Position numbers and translations under genes: made by a program. Under the pieces are notes generated by a model. That model saw only the letters and a list, made by a program, of their open reading frames with translations. It made no database searches and was not told the origin of the DNA. Shown here one piece after another: positions 1-10,886 of a stretch of DNA of 64,000 nucleotides. Source of the stretch: Stachybotrys elegans (lineage: Eukaryota; Ascomycota; Sordariomycetes; Hypocreales; Stachybotryaceae). The stretch lies in assembly GCA_020746835.1 (NCBI GenBank), contig JAGPNK010000005.1, positions 248,001 to 312,000 on the forward strand. Reading direction: 5' to 3'. The first letter of the stretch is position 1. Each line of letters opens with the position of its first letter.

Positions 1-1245
1 GCTTTCGTCTGCATTGGCGCCGCCACCTGCGCCATGTATATATCGTCCGTCTCCACGTGCGCCAAGAACTTTGGCAAGGGGAAATATCGTGGCCTTGCTC
101 TCGCTATGCCCATTACCGGGTTTGGTCTGAGCGGCATGTGGCTGAGCCAGCTTGCCAGCAACGTCTTCTACGAGACCAACCCTGATGGCAGCAAGGGGGA
201 CATTGACGTATTCCGCTTCTTCGTATTCCTTGCGCTCTTGCTCTTTGTCCTCGGAATCGTCGACATCTTCACACTGAGGGTTGTGGATGAGCAGGACCTG
301 ATTGAGGAGGCCATCGAGGAGCTTGAGAACAGCGGCATTCTTGATGGTAGCTCGCTCCTTGGCCGCACCGAGAGGTCCGACTATGGCACTATTGCGTCCA
401 CCGCCGACGACGAGGAAGCGAACCTGTTGGAACCCACCAAGGACGACGATGCCCGCTGGAAAAAGAACTTTGTCCTCAACGCCGAGACCCGGCGCTTCTT
501 GTCTGACCACACCATGTGGCCATTTGCCCTGGCGTTCCTGCTCATGGTAGGACCAGGCGAGGCTTTTGTCAACAACCTGGGCACAATCATTGGCACTCTG
601 ACCCCGCCCACTATTCTCGGCAGCGGCGGAACAAGCGCTGCTACACACGTCTCTGTCTTTGGTATCACCAGCACTCTCGCCCGTATTCTGATTGGCTCCC
701 TGACCGACCTGCTGGCTCCTTCTCCCGACACGCAGCATGTCCAGGTCGGAACGCCGCGCGCCAGCTCGGTATCGCAGCGTTTCTCTGTTTCTCGAGTCCA
801 TTTTATGCTCTTCTTCGCTCTCATCATGTCTGTCGGCTTGGCTTTCCTCGCCTCGGGCGGAGCCCAGAACCACGCCGACCGCTTCTGGATTGTCTCGGGG
901 TGCGTAGGCGCAGGCTACGGTGCCGTCTTCAGCCTTACACCTCTCATTGTCACCATCATCTGGGGCGTCGAGAACTTTGCCACCAACTTTGGCATTATTG
1001 CCATGTTGCCAGCGCTGGGCTCGACCTTTTGGGGCCTCCTTTACTCTGCTGGCTACCAGGCTGGCGCTCAAGCAGCGGGCCCCGAGCCCCTGGATGGTGC
1101 TGATGATGACATGTTCTGCTACGGCCAACAATGCTACAGCCGCACGTTCTGGGCTGAGAGCATCACCGTCTGGGTTGCGTGCGGGCTACTGCTGTGGGCC
1201 TGGCAGGGCAAAGGCGGCTGGAAGCAGCGCGGCATTGTTATTTGA
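1..1245 (+). CDS. MCH1: MCH1-like major facilitator transporter, 3' part
   Basis: The reading frame is open from the first base of the window, so the 5' end lies outside; the first ATG in view (position 34) is internal. The piece is about 414 residues and ends W-x-x-R-G-I-V-I. Several hydrophobic helices flank a long acidic cytoplasmic loop (roughly residues 95-150) rich in E and D, followed by a second bundle of helices. This is the architecture of the fungal MCH1 branch of monocarboxylate-transporter-like MFS proteins, which lie in vacuolar or plasma membranes and whose substrate is unknown in most species. No intron is needed in the visible part. It is transcribed towards MRE11. Assignment to MCH1 rests on overall pattern and the C-terminus; the MFS class is secure. 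Confidence 0.78.
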   Translation, partial: AFVCIGAATCAMYISSVSTCAKNFGKGKYRGLALAMPITGFGLSGMWLSQLASNVFYETNPDGSKGDIDVFRFFVFLALLLFVLGIVDIFTLRVVDEQDLIEEAIEELENSGILDGSSLLGRTERSDYGTIASTADDEEANLLEPTKDDDARWKKNFVLNAETRRFLSDHTMWPFALAFLLMVGPGEAFVNNLGTIIGTLTPPTILGSGGTSAATHVSVFGITSTLARILIGSLTDLLAPSPDTQHVQVGTPRASSVSQRFSVSRVHFMLFFALIMSVGLAFLASGGAQNHADRFWIVSGCVGAGYGAVFSLTPLIVTIIWGVENFATNFGIIAMLPALGSTFWGLLYSAGYQAGAQAAGPEPLDGADDDMFCYGQQCYSRTFWAESITVWVACGLLLWAWQGKGGWKQRGIVI

Positions 1246-1719
1246 ATACCGGGGACTGCGAGCGGGAGCTTTGGTACTACTTTCCTTTGTTTTCATTTTC
1301 TACTTTGGACATTCTGTATCATTACAATCGGTGCGCGAGCAGGGAGCTAGATCTAGCGAGCTTGGTATTGGCGTTTGTGCAGATTAGGTACGGGATTTTT
1401 ACGCGGATTTTTTGACAAGTGCGAATTTTCTAGAGCAGATTTGCATCATATATACACAATGATTTCAGGTGCATGTCAACGAGCTTGATCAATTGGAGAA
1501 CAAGAATAATGAGGCAATCCAAAGGTGAGTGCAGCACGTGACTTCGTGTCAGGCTCCCGCGTCAAGCTTGAGCCCCGCGTTAAGCTGGCGTTAAACTGGC
1601 GTCGGCTATCATCTTCCATTTCCAGAACCTTGACTGCTGGCTGCCCTGATATCAGCTACGCTTTTGTTGGTCTTGGTGATGCTCTGACACGACAAAGCTA
1701 CTGGCAGACATCATTCGAA
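1246..1719. other. Intergenic: MCH1 3' side and MRE11 promoter
   Basis: No gene is seen. A strong GTGAGT donor at 1525 preceded by a short ATG-led stretch (1509-1524) could be a 5'-UTR or alternative first exon of MRE11, but no acceptor joins it in frame. Confidence 0.4.
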
Positions 1720-4015
1720 ATGCCTGAATTCACCGGCAAGTCTATCGAAAACATTGAACCAAGTTGAGGCTGACAAACAACCAGAGGCGGACACAATCCG
1801 CATCTTGGTCGCGACCGATAACCATGTCGGATTCGAGGAGCGGGATGCTATTCGAAAAGACGACAGCTGGAGGACCTTTGACGAAATCATGAACCTGGCG
1901 AGGATGGAAGACGTGCGACCCCTTTCATCCGAACCCAGCTGCCGACGCTGACTTCTCTCAGGTTGACATGGTGCTCCTCGCTGGAGATCTCTTCCACGAC
2001 AACAAGCCCTCTCGAAAATCCATGTACCAAGTCATGCGAACCCTCCGACAAAACTGTCTTGGCATGAAGCCGTGCCCCCTCGAGTTCCTCTCCGACGCTG
2101 CCTCCGTCTTCGAGGGCGCCTTTGCCCACGTCAACTACGAAGATCCCGACATCAACATTTCCATACCCGTCTTCTCGATCCACGGCAACCACGACGATCC
2201 TTCCGGCGATGGAAACTTCTGCTCCCTCGATCTGTTACAGGCTAGCGGTCTGCTCAACTACTTTGGGAGAGTCGCCGAAGCGGACAACATTGAGGTGAAG
2301 CCCATCCTGCTGCAAAAGGGAAGCACAAAGCTGGCGCTGTTTGGCATGAGCAATGTGCGGGACGAGCGCATGTTTCGCACATTCCGGGATCACAAGGTCA
2401 AGTGGTTCAGGCCCAATGTGCAAACGGGGGAGTGGTTCAACCTTCTTGCTGTCCATCAGAACCACCATGCGCACACGGCGACCTCGTATCTGCCCGAGAA
2501 TGTGTTACCGGACTGGCTCGACCTTGTCGTTTGGGGTCACGAGCACGAATGCCTCATTGACCCAACCAAGAACCCCGAGACTGGCTTTCACGTAATGCAG
2601 CCTGGTTCGTCGGTCGCAACATCCCTGGTTCCGGGCGAGGCGGTCCAGAAACATGTGGCGATTGTAAGTGTCACGGGGCAGGATTTCAAGGTCGACAAGA
2701 TCCCGCTCAAGTCGGTGCGCCCATTTGTCACGAGGGAGATTATTCTTGCACAAGACAAACGGTTCAAGGGCTTGGATAAGAAGAAAGACAACAGGCAAGA
2801 GGTGACGAAGCGACTGATGGAAGTTGTGGAAGAGATGATTGAAGAAGCCAATACCGAGTGGGAGTCGATTCAGACGGATGAAGAGGCCCTCGAGGAGCGC
2901 ATGCTACCTCTGATTCGACTCAAAGTGGAATACTCTGCTCCCGGCGGCGGCTTGTTCGAATGCGAGAATCCTCAGCGCTTCTCCAACCGCTTTCTCGGCA
3001 AGGTTGCCAACACAAACGACGTGGTGTACTTTTACCGCAAAAAGTCCTCCAGTAGGTGCACCTATCCTCTCTCTCTTGCACAAAGCTCATTTTTGCAGGT
3101 AAATCGCACAACCCCAAAGCCATGGACGCACTCGACGCGCTCACCGACAGTGGCGACATGGTCAAGGTGGAATCACTCGTCAATGAGTTCCTTTCAGCGC
3201 AGTCTCTCAAGGTTCTTCCTCAAGGTCCATTCGGCGATGCAGTTAATCGTTTCGTCGCCAAGGATGACAAGCACGCGATGGAGTTATTTGTGACGGAGCA
3301 TCTCTCGGGGCAAGTGAAGCAGATGCTTGGACTGGAGTCTGACGATGAGGATTTGAACAGCGCCATGGACATTTACAGAACGCGAATCGAGCAGCAACAG
3401 CCAGCCCCAGGAAAAGCCACAATCACGGAAAGGAAGCGTGTACTTCGTCCGAAACCCGACACTTGGGACAGCGATTTTGATGGGAACTGGGAGGACGAGC
3501 CTGACGCATGGACCTACGAAGGCATCGGCGATGATGCTAGTGCAGCAATCACGCAAGCTGGTGGACGTTCACGGCGCACGCAGAAAGACGACGATGACGA
3601 GATCATGGATGACGACCCTCCGCCCAAGCCTGCCGCCAAGAGAGCCGCGACTCGCACAACCAAGACGGCCGCGGCGAAGAAGGCACCCGCAGCTAAGAAG
3701 GCACCAGCGCGCGGTCGCGGGCGAAAGGCAGCCCCGCCGAGCGACGCCGAGGAGGAGGAGGAAGATGTGGTGATGGAGTCAGACGAGGAGCCACCTGTCA
3801 AGCCGGAACCAGCTCCCAAGCCAAAGGCGACGAGAAAGGCACCAGCGCGGAGCACGAGGGCTAGCGCGGCAACAACGAGGACGAGACAAACCACTCTAAA
3901 CTTTTCCCAGAAGACGGGGGGAACACAGCAGCAGGCGTTGGAGATTAGCGATGATGAGATTTCGGACGACGATGCGTTTGAGCCGGCGCCGACAACAAGG
4001 TCAAGGAGGAGGTGA
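1720..4015 (+). CDS. MRE11: MRE11 double-strand-break repair nuclease
   Basis: This is the nuclease subunit of the Mre11-Rad50-Nbs1/Xrs2 complex, which detects and resects double-strand breaks and guards telomeres in the nucleus. The phosphoesterase motifs appear in order: [38 protein letters not shown] and WGHEHE. A capping domain follows, then a long acidic and basic tail with AKKAPA/ARGRGRK repeats ending DDDAFEPAP. The second and third exons are clear: introns are 1913-1961 (GTGCGA...CTCAG) and 3052-3098 (GTAGGT...TGCAG). The first exon is not clear. The ATG at 1720 begins [10 protein letters not shown] but runs into a stop at 1765, and the frame carrying EADTIRIL has no ATG of its own. 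One base fewer between about 1745 and 1760 would join them (about 732 residues). This may be a sequence error or an unseen intron. Confidence 0.93.
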
Positions 4016-4195
4016 AGCGGTGGTAGATTCTGTACGAAGGTGATACCCAAAAATGTAACCAGCCAATGGGCGAAAATTTCTTCTTTGATCCTTGCACTGT
4101 ATTTCGCAAAAATAAACCACTTCCAGGAAGTCATGGAGGGAAAAAGGCGATGGAGCTGGTGAACAAATTGCAAAAAGTAAACCGGATGGCGGATC

Positions 4196-4266
4196 TCTCC
4201 CGCCGGGAATTGAACCCGGGTCTCAAGCGTGACAAGCTTGCATACTGACCACTATACTACGGAAGA
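4196..4266 (-). tRNA. tRNA-Asp (anticodon GUC)
   Basis: Read on the minus strand, the 71-nt sequence folds as a full cloverleaf. The acceptor stem TCTTCCG/CGGGAGA contains one T-G pair. The A-box-like part is GTATAGTGGTCAGT. The anticodon stem CAAGC/GCTTG closes the loop TTGTCAC with anticodon GTC. The T stem CCGGG/CCCGG closes the loop TTCAATT. There is no intron. It sits 180 bp beyond the MRE11 stop. Confidence 0.95.
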
Positions 4267-4509
4267 TGACAACTGTTGAGCAGTTGTGTAGGTGGCTTGT
4301 TGTGGCGGAAACTAATTTAATGCTATATATATACCACGTGGTCAATAACATTTCGATAGCCACGCACTTCTCTGGTGCACTCAGCTTGGAGGTTTACACA
4401 GTTACGTGAACGATTCCTCACAACACGTGAATGGCTTGGCTTTAAATTAGAGAAATTATTTATCTATTATAAAGCTCATTATGATCGTATCTTGGAGATG
4501 ACGGCCTCC

Positions 4510-5631
4510 TTAAAGACCCGGAGTATCCGACAGCCTCAGTACCAGCTTCTTGCCCTTAATTTCGCCATTCTTGGACTTGAGCAACACATCCCGCACACCG
4601 CTCAAACCGCCAGGTGCTACTTCATACGGATGCCCCTTGAGCCACCCATCCATCAAGCCCTTTGTCGCCATGCGAAACACAACGGCGGTGAAGTTCCTGG
4701 CATGCGCGTCGTCGCCTTCGTGCCCGAAGCCGCAGTAAGTCGTGGCGAGGTCGACGGAGGGATCGACGGCGTTTGCGTCGCAGAAGGGATCTGTGACGGC
4801 TAACTTCGGCCTCGCGCCGTTGATGGGCGGGCCGGCCATGGCGGCGCCCAGGACTTCCTTGTACGTCTGTGGGAGGGCTACGGCGTCAAAGGCAAACGGG
4901 AGGCGGCCGTCGGGAACACCACTCTCCAAGGCGGCTTGCTTGATGGCGGATGCTAGGTCCTCGGAGGATTTGTGTGCTCGATAGTTGATGAAGACGTCCT
5001 TGGCGGCAGCGTCGATGTATTCGTGCGTGAAGCTGCTGTTGTCGCTCCCGATGGCGATGAGGGGGTGTATGCTGGATGCGCGGGCGAGCTTGATGGCAAA
5101 GGCGCCTACGGCTGTCGATGCACCGTAAATGGCGAGCGGCGCTACTTTTCTGTCGCCCGCGGAGCTGTGCCATGGTGGAGGGAGGCCTAGGACGTGGAAT
5201 AGTCCAAATGCTGCCGTAAGATATGCCAGCGGGATCGTCGCAGCCTGTCAGGGCATTAGCATACTCTGCAACACTATTCCCATCCTCCAACATACCTCTT
5301 CGAAAGAAACATTTTCCGGGATGTGAAAGGCCATGTAGTCTCGCAGAATAGCATACTCAGCAAAAGCCCCGTGAGGGAGAGGAAAGGCATGCATGCCGGC
5401 GACACGGTCGCCATTGCGGAACTCGCACACGCCCTCGCCGACGGCCTCGACGATGCCGGCGAGGTCGTCGCCCGAGTTGTGGGCCTTGTTGGAGACCTCG
5501 GGGAACTTCCAGTCCTTGGGGTTTGTGCCGGCGACGAGGACCTTGACGAGGATCTCGTGGGGGCCTGGCGCTGGGATCGGGACGTCGTGGATTGTGACGC
5601 TAAGGTCGGGGGCGACGATGGCTTCCTTCAT
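4510..5631 (-). CDS. Zinc-independent MDR oxidoreductase (quinone reductase/enoyl reductase-like)
   Basis: Two exons, 5296-5631 and 4510-5244, joined across intron 5245-5295 (GTATG...GACAG), encode 356 residues. The N-terminal GroES-like barrel has the pattern PGPHEILVKVLVAGTNPKDW and GDDLAGIVEAVGEGV. The nucleotide-binding half starts near LAIYGASTAVGAFAIKLAR. The cysteines and histidines that bind catalytic zinc in alcohol dehydrogenases are missing, which places it in the quinone-oxidoreductase/enoyl-reductase branch of medium-chain dehydrogenases, using NAD(P)H. Stand-alone members include ToxD-like proteins and trans-acting enoyl reductases. No PKS is adjacent here, so a general detoxification or carbonyl/quinone reduction role is the safer reading. 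The substrate is unknown. Confidence 0.88.
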
Positions 5632-6268
5632 TGTGTCGGCTTGTTATGTTTTAGCTGCTAGATCAGAAGATGGATGGTTATCTGGTAAAGGAAGATGTAG
5701 AGGCATTTCGAATTGTTCTTATACTCTTGGGCTCACGTCCATCCTCGCGATCATGGCCGGGCTTAATCGCATCTGTATCCGGACCTCGCGGAAAGCCAAC
5801 TGCCAGGCCGGAGATAAAGCCTTCCTGATGTAGAAGTTTTCGGTACCGGCATTGCGGATCTGCATCGGAGGGCTCAGAAGTGAGGAGGCTATTCCAGCTA
5901 GCTTTGTGATTATGGTGGTAAGATGGGCGAGACTAAGGGCGGGATACAGTCGCTGGTTATCACCATCATTCCCGTAAACTCCGAGTCTTACATATATCAG
6001 CTGCAAAGTCCATATCGGATTACCGGCTTGGGAAATGGCGGCTTGATGTGTTGGAGAGAGTGAGAAAGTAATAAGTCGGATATTCGGCATCGTCAACCCC
6101 ATTGTAGTTTGAGCCCGTAGATTGGCCAAGAGAGTGAACGAGAGCCACTGACACAAGCGCGGTCATAATATATTGCATTCATTCATAAACTAGGTCTCGC
6201 ATAGCCTGAAGATGACAGCCTTTTCTCATATCGGCGACGTTCAGATCAGATATCTAGGACTGCTCGAC
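5632..6268. other. Intergenic, 637 bp
   Basis: This is the 5' side of the oxidoreductase and the 3' side of the nitroreductase. A weak minus-strand frame at 5719-6156 lacks any family pattern and is not called. No repeat or RNA gene is seen. Confidence 0.5.
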
Positions 6269-6943
6269 TTACTGCCCAACAGCCTTGTAGCGCTCCTCGA
6301 TGGGCATAAAGGCCTTCTCGCCGGGCTCCGACGTGCGGCCGCCAAAGACGAGCTGGGCGTTGAGCTTCCAGTTGTCGGGGACGCTCCACTCGGCGGCGAC
6401 CTTCTCGTCGATGATGGGGTTGTAGTGCTGCAGGTTGCAGCCCAGGCCCTCCGAGTCGAGCGCCAGCCACAGCGTGTACTGCAGCATGCCGTCCGACTGC
6501 GTGGCCCAGGGGTCGAAGTTCTTGGAGTACGAGGGGAATTTTTCCTGGAAGCTGTTGACGACCTTTTGGTCCTCGAAGAAGAGGATCTGCGTGTACAGTG
6601 AGCGACCAAAAAAACACGAGAGAAGCCAAACGTGGTAGGGTCTTACCGTTCCGGCTGCGCCCTTGAACATGGCCATCTTCTTGCCCGTGGGCTCCCACTT
6701 GGCCTCGGGGATCTTGGCCTTGAGGACGCCCGTGACAATGTCCCAGAGCTTGTCGTGCTCGCCGCCGAAGAGGACGACGACGCGCGTCGTCTGGGAGTTG
6801 AAGCTGCTGGGGACGTGGAGCAGCGCGTGCTTGACAATCTCCTCGATGCGCGACGAGGGGATGGGCGTCTCCTTGGTCAGGCCGTAGTGCGTCCGGCGGC
6901 TCTTGACGACCTGGAGGAGCGTGTCTGTGCTGCTTGAAGCCAT
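6269..6943 (-). CDS. Nitroreductase-family protein (HBN1-like)
   Basis: Exons 6647-6943 and 6269-6586 are separated by intron 6587-6646 (GTAAGA...ACGCAG) and encode 204 residues. The family pattern is RRTHYGL near residue 17, then SSFNSQTTRVVVLFG, the FMN-contacting stretch near GMLQYTLWLALDSEGLG, and a C-terminus with the AQLVFGGR pattern. These short FMN-dependent proteins of yeasts and fungi (Hbn1/Frm2 type) reduce nitro compounds and take part in oxidative-stress and lipid signalling in the cytosol. The intron is 60 nt, has no stop codon and keeps the frame, so an unspliced transcript would also be readable with a 20-residue insertion. The start MASSS fits the family's N-terminus. Confidence 0.9.
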   Translation of the reverse strand: MASSSTDTLLQVVKSRRTHYGLTKETPIPSSRIEEIVKHALLHVPSSFNSQTTRVVVLFGGEHDKLWDIVTGVLKAKIPEAKWEPTGKKMAMFKGAAGTVRPYHVWLLSCFFGRSLYTQILFFEDQKVVNSFQEKFPSYSKNFDPWATQSDGMLQYTLWLALDSEGLGCNLQHYNPIIDEKVAAEWSVPDNWKLNAQLVFGGRTSEPGEKAFMPIEERYKAVGQ

Positions 6944-7561
6944 GGTGGGATGTATGGTGAGGGGTGTCGAGGTGGATGGATGGTGAGTATGCTTGGAATG
7001 GACGGGACACGTCGATTAATACGTCGAAGAGGCTCGGCGAGGCGCCGAGTCGGTGGAGCTGCGAGTCTGCATGTGAGGCGCATCGTTTCACCCATCCAAG
7101 TGCATATCTTCTGCAGCGAGCAGCGTCATTGGTCTTGCGCAGCCACCAGCGACTCGCTCTCCTGCCGAGGTGCGGCAATGCAACCGGCGCATAGCTGAGC
7201 GCCGTGCAGCCTTGCGGGGTCGGCACGGAATGAGACGCGAGGACGATCCAGCTCTAGCCCTCTTGTTATTTCTTTGCCTGGCACTAAAGCCATCCAGTCT
7301 TGACCGCCTCATTTTACCTGCCTTCTACCCCGCATGGAGGTGTCCTCGATAGGGTGTTATCGCGAGTGTTGTTGACCATGTCTCCTCAACAAATATGTTC
7401 AACAATCCTCCTCGCCACCAGTGAATACCTCCGTCTCATCGCTCAACAATGGCACTTGTATTAGTTTACATAAAGGTCCTATTTCTTCAAACTCATGGAC
7501 TGACTGCCCCGGGGCACTCAAGTCCTACCTCTCAAGTCGAATTGGGTGTATTGGCCGGGGC
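6944..7561. other. Intergenic, 618 bp
   Basis: This holds the upstream region of the nitroreductase and the 3' flank of the broken zinc-finger gene. Only short out-of-frame ORFs are present. Nothing functional is recognised. Confidence 0.5.
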
Positions 7562-8687
7562 TCACGAAAACGTGATGAATTTTCGTCCGCTGAAGACGTT
7601 CCCCATCTGCTGCTGCACCCTGTCGAACCTCATGAGCTGGCACGATTCGCTTTCAAGGTGATTGAAAAGGCTAGCCAAGGTTTGGAATTCCTTGGCGCAT
7701 TCCGCTCTGTCCTTTGCAGCCTGCACAGGCGAGTTGAGGTGATTGTTCAGCCCACTAATATAGTCGAACTCTTCATGGCAGATGTAGCATTCCCAATACT
7801 AGCCATTGAAGACGTGTGCGGTTGCGGAGTAGTCGACGCTGGTCTCGGGCTCCCACGTGATGGCACGGTTGGTGATGAAGCCGTGAGCATCTCGCGGATT
7901 AGGCGAAGGATGGTCGCGTGGTTAAGGTTGGGAGCCTTGGGGCAGGACCCGGTTTCGACGTGGTGTACGACGCCACGGACAGTGGTATGGTAGGCTCCGC
8001 AAAAAGGACAGGCGATGCTGGCGCCCTGATGGGTCTCGGAATTGAGGTGCTGTGCAAGGTGTGCGTCAGCATACAAGCACAACACAACACAGCAAAGAGT
8101 CTAAGGAGTACCTTGTCTCGAACCATTCTCGGCTTGTTCGCATTCTGGACTTGCTGGTCGCAACGCTTGCAATAGGAGGCAAAATGGCCCTTGGCTTGCA
8201 TGTGCTGGTTTGCCGCCGACTGCGTGTGGAATTTGGCTGTGCACGTTTCGCAGGGTACTCTGGGCTTCCAGTGCCCCGTTGCTGTCATATGCTGCTGTGC
8301 GGCCTGCAAGCTGCCGAAGTTCTTGGTACATGTCTCGCAGGGTACTTTGGGCCGCCAGTGCCCTGTTGCTGTCATATGTTGCTCAGCTGCGTGCGAGCTG
8401 CTAAAGTCCTTGGTACAGGTCTCACAGGGAAACCGCGGCGCCCAGTGGCTGGTAGCGTCCATGTGCTGCTCTGCCGCATGCAAACTGCCAAAGTCCTTGT
8501 TGCATGTCTCGCATGGAAACCGCGGCGCCCAGTGGTTGGTGGCGTCCATGTGTTGTATGCATGCTTTGTAGGTTCCGAAATCCTTGGTGCATGTCTCGCA
8601 CTCAGGCCAGTGGTTCTCGTAGTCCATATGATCCTCATATTTGGACAGAGACCAAAAGGTATCGTCGCACCACTGGCACTCATACAT
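7562..8687 (-). pseudogene. Tandem C2H2 zinc-finger protein gene, broken by a frameshift and a stop
   Basis: Exon 1 (8112-8687) encodes six C2H2 fingers; from residue 53 four of them are near-copies of a 29-residue unit with the pattern PCETCTKDFGSLHAAEQHM. An intron (8050-8111, GTACTC...CACAG) lies inside a further finger. Exon 2 continues through ACPFCGAYHTTVRGVVHHVE and NLNHATILRLIRE. There the frame breaks: the next conserved block, DAHGFITNRAITWEPE, is in the neighbouring frame, needing one extra base near 7889-7892. It then meets a TAG at 7799-7801. Beyond it the rest is intact: WECYICHEEFDYISGLNNHL, FQTLASLFNHLESESC and the ending GNVFSGRKFITFS, a well-kept fungal C-terminus. With both lesions repaired it would be about 354 residues. 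Without repair the product stops near 7747 after an unrelated tail. It is probably a recent pseudogene; nucleic-acid binding is the likely former role. Confidence 0.75.
8184..8531 (-). repeat. Four tandem 87-bp zinc-finger units
   Basis: Four consecutive degenerate 87-bp units each encode one 29-residue finger starting W-x-P-R/K and ending H-M-x-A-x-G/S-H. The similarity suggests local duplication within the gene. Confidence 0.8.
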
Positions 8688-9015
8688 GGTGGGCGGTGGG
8701 CTACTGGTTGAGGAAAGTCGTTTGCATGCCGTTCCACATAGTTAGGCCCAGACTGGTGAAGCGGATGGAGAAGCCCAACTTTACGCGAAAGCGGGGTTGT
8801 GGGAAGGAGATCGGCAAGCACGTGATCAATACCCTTGCAGAACTCTGTGCAGCAATTTCCTGTGCGCTTGCTCGTTGCGACAAGCCTTCCCACATCAGGT
8901 ACTAAACCACACCTTTTCTCCGCGGGGTACAGGTCTGGCCCCATTCACCGTCAAGGTACTATCGCAGAGGATGGTGCTATTCAAGATGATGTACTTGTTA
9001 CTACTTGCTTCCTTA
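8688..9015. other. Intergenic, 328 bp
   Basis: Upstream region of the zinc-finger gene and 3' side of the GH76 gene. No feature is recognised. Confidence 0.45.
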
Positions 9016-10518
9016 CTACAGTCCAAGGGATAGCCAGCTGGTAGCCACCAACCCTCCCACCACCAACATCGACAAGCTCATCACGGTACGTTCCGCCGCT
9101 GAAGGCGTCTCAGCGGCGTCATCTGACGTGTCCCTGTTTGAAGGCTCATCATCGCCGTCTGTCGAGCTGCCCTCCTCATTGCCGCCCTGCTCGCCGCCCT
9201 CTCCAGCTCGCTGCGGCGCCGTGGCGAGAAGGCCAGACACCGCCGCCAGAACATCCATCTGCTCCACGATTCCGCTCGACTCGGGCTCGACAAAGGTGCC
9301 GTTGGCCCAGAAGAATCCGCACTGGCGTCCCGAGTCGCCGCCCGTGCACTGGTCAATGGCGGCCTGAGCCGAGGAGCGCAGGCTGGGCGCGATGTCTGCG
9401 GCAAGCGAGGGCGCGAGCTGCGTCACGCCGGCGAGCAATCGGTGCGTCAGGCCCTTGAACATGAATTGGTCGAGGGTGCATGTGTTCAAGGTCTCGCAGG
9501 AACGCTCTACCGCGATGCCGTCGGGGAAGAAGGTGGTCATGGTTCTCTCGACGAGGGGGGTCAGACGCTGACGCCACTCATTGTCGCCGTTGGTCTAACC
9601 AGGAAGAGTCAGTCGTTGGAATCGCAGTGGGAATTGTGCATGTAGCGTGTGGCCTTACGTGGTTGTACAAGACGGCCGCTCCGTGCGCGACGAGAGCAGA
9701 ATTACTCGATGTTTCGATCCTGTTTATGTCTTGCAGCTCACAGTCCTGGCTGATCATTGCGCCCTCGTAGACCCTCCAGGACCTGGTGTCGACAAAGCCG
9801 TTCTCCGTCATCCACTCCCACACGTCGTCGGCCGCCTCGGCGTAGGTCGAGTTTCCGGTGTATCGGGCGAGTCGCGCGCTGAGGTCGAAGAAGCAGGCGT
9901 TGCTCGAGACTGGCAGAATGTCAGCATCAGCATCTAGAGCCAATCTTTGGCCATCGTGGGGTGCATACCGCTCTTGTAGTTGAACCCGTTAGTGGTGGGG
10001 AAAATGGTCCATCGCAGGCCGCCGCCGCACTCCTCCTCCGCGTCGAAGCGCTCGCTCTGCTCCTCAAAGACGTTTCGCGCGAGATCCAGCCATTGCGGCG
10101 CGTCTCCCGACCCGGCGGGGAAGTCGTACTCGGCGGCCATCATGGCGGCAAGGGCCCAGTGGCACTGGTCGTCGTTGGCCATGGTGGCGGTTTGATTGGC
10201 GGGCATGAAGTCGTCGTTCTGCCCAGTCTGCCAGAGCATGCCTTGGCGGATAATGTCGTTGTGGCTATCGTCGCCGGTGGAGCGCCAGTACTCGATGAAG
10301 CTGGCCATGAAGCCAGCCGCCTGCCACCAGTAGTAGTCGTCGCCGGGCAAGAGACCGGGGATGCGACCGCGGCCACCCGGCTGGTAGAGGGCCATGAGGT
10401 CGCTGGCGAGCGTGTCGGCTGTCTGGATGGTGTCGCTGCGGCTGTCGATGCTGAAGTCCTGCGCCGCTACGCTGCCGGCCAGCGCCGAGGCAATCGCCCA
10501 TCTTCGAAGCGCTGCCAT
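9016..10518 (-). CDS. GH76 GPI-anchored mannosidase/transglycosidase (DFG5/DCW1 family)
   Basis: Exons 9969-10518, 9659-9909 and 9016-9594 are joined across introns 9910-9968 and 9595-9658 and encode 459 residues. There is an N-terminal signal peptide (MAALRRWAIASALAGSVAAQ) and the GH76 pattern GDDYYWWQAAGFMASFIEYW. The catalytic Asp-Asp pair lies in the segment ANDDQCHWALA, and CGGGLRW and NYKS motifs follow. The C-terminus has a serine/acid-rich spacer and a final hydrophobic tail (SMLVVGGLVATSWLSLGL), typical of GPI anchoring. Dfg5/Dcw1 proteins act at the plasma membrane and outer wall, where they process the mannose core of GPI anchors and so attach wall proteins to glucan. Length and domain order are normal for the family. 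Confidence 0.93.
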
Positions 10519-10886
10519 GATTAGAGAAGAGGGAAAAGGGGGAAATTTAAGGAGAGACTTGAAGTAAGTATGCTATGTCAGGTTGAAATCAAGGGACAAA
10601 GGAATGGGGTGTAGGTGGAGGTGAAGAAGAGAAGTCATCGTGACTTTATTATTTACCTGTGCCTGGCCAAGGATTCTACCCAACACGGATTACCATCGTG
10701 AAACCCATAATAACGTTAACACCCCAAGCCTGGTAGCAGCCGAAAACCCACGACTAAAAGCTGACAGCGCTGGCTTCGCTGCCCCTGGGCCCATAAATCA
10801 CGCCTTGCGAAATTAACCAATCTTATGCCCGCGCAGGCAAAGGCGAGTGGCTAACCCCGTTGTCATCTTTGTCTATTTTTGGCCCT
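10519..10886. other. Intergenic, 368 bp
   Basis: Promoter of the GH76 gene and 3' flank of the YTP1-like gene, both on the minus strand. No further feature is seen. Confidence 0.45.

Noticed and set aside
5719..6156. Minus-strand frame of 145 codons
   Set aside because: No domain pattern, lies in the 5' region of the oxidoreductase, composition unlike the neighbours.
7421..7993. Plus-strand frame of 190 codons
   Set aside because: It is the antisense of the zinc-finger gene, whose protein pattern is clear on the other strand.
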